Positions 52,108 to 52,254 of a stretch of 52,254 nt of DNA are shown piece after piece. How positions within the stretch are numbered: position 1 is the stretch's first letter; the number at the start of each line of letters is the position of its first letter. The translations under genes and the position numbers were made by a program. The DNA is from Lachnospiraceae bacterium (GTDB lineage: Bacteria > Bacillota > Clostridia > Lachnospirales > Anaerotignaceae). Where the stretch lies: positions 1 through 52,254 of the forward strand of contig CAJTKM010000024.1 of NCBI GenBank assembly GCA_910576545.1. Reading direction: 5' to 3'. A model generated the notes under the pieces. The model was not told where the DNA came from and did not search any database. It saw nothing but the letters and a program-made list of their open reading frames with translations.

Positions 52108-52254
52108 GGTAGTGTCAAGAATAATGCGCAAAATAGTTTGCAGGCTCTGGCAGAATAAAATCAGCCAGCAGTAGAGGCATCCCCCAGGGCAGCCTCTAAG
52201 TGCTTCATATTCATGTACTTCTTGTTGCCCCACTGGGTGCCAGCTACATGGCGG
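52108..52254 (-). mobile_element. IS256-family element, partial (3' end of transposase)
   Basis: The terminal repeat is at 52108-52128. On the minus strand the frame ending at 52161 reads RHVAGTQWGNKKYMNMKHLE and then AALGDASTAG and a stop, the C-terminus of an IS256-family transposase. The element continues beyond the window. Confidence 0.85.

Noticed and set aside
1-52254. CRISPR array, tRNA or rRNA genes
   Set aside because: I looked for regularly spaced repeats with unique spacers and for tRNA T-arm motifs on both strands and found none.

Overview
The window looks like a chromosomal segment of an anaerobic, endospore-forming Clostridia (Bacillota), probably near Lachnospirales. The evidence is: yunB-like and spoVB-like sporulation genes, a T-box leader on thrS, an L20-type leader on infC-rpmI-rplT, the ylxM-ffh-rpsP-khpA-rimM-trmD cluster, and the hprK-murB-rapZ-whiA-crh neighbourhood. 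Most coding sequence is of medium GC with strong AGGAGG-type ribosome binding sites. The last 4.5 kb is strikingly AT-rich and foreign in character.

Layout. 1-980: an IS200/IS605-type element (tnpA on the minus strand) with terminal palindromes, an RBS-sequestering hairpin and a structured downstream end. 1409-3712: promoter, T-box, thrS, terminator. 3735-5971: a PLP-dependent sulfur amino acid lyase and a divergent LysR regulator with a palindrome between them. 6115-7507: the translation operon infC-rpmI-rplT. 7552-7750: a MITE-like insert beside a terminator. 7813-9900: an AEC transporter, a LysR regulator and a DUF4177 protein. 9941-14514: the SRP/ribosome-maturation operon, ending in a ferredoxin-nitroreductase where rplS is often found. 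14625-16571: a chemoreceptor. 17297-17824: two small proteins. 18233-22308: a PanB-like / aminotransferase / cyclase operon followed by a LysR regulator. 22540-24449: an uncharacterised 507-aa protein with a His-rich tail, and a glyoxalase-like protein. 24694-26046: a hypothetical gene and yunB. 26245-33407: class A PBP, cold-shock protein, typA, spoVB-like flippase. 33641-40524: uvrC, a membrane-anchored protein, hprK, murB, rapZ, whiA and a Crh-type HPr. 40810-43390: an alcohol dehydrogenase / aldehyde dehydrogenase pair. 43412-44717: a MITE-like repeat, marR with two matching palindromic operators, and degraded sequence. 44740-47611: phzF-like, htrA-like and a small helical protein.

47612-52254 is an accessory island. 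It carries a small frameshifted membrane ORF, a membrane-anchored protein with a GGPxxN...GCGTNGT motif set, and a 655-codon protein with a helical-repeat N-terminus, a TIR domain and a C-terminal winged-helix-like domain. The TIR gene has a near-perfect internal Shine-Dalgarno and ATG exactly at the TIR boundary, so it may yield both a full-length protein and a separate TIR protein. The island genes are bounded by a 17-bp direct repeat and followed by nested IS256-family and IS200-end remnants. I read this as a candidate anti-phage (TIR/NAD-type) defence cassette; it is the most unusual part of the window. A second layer of interest is the non-coding repeats: one family sits just upstream of five start codons, and a 45-nt motif is shared between the IS200 end and an intergenic region at 24.6 kb.
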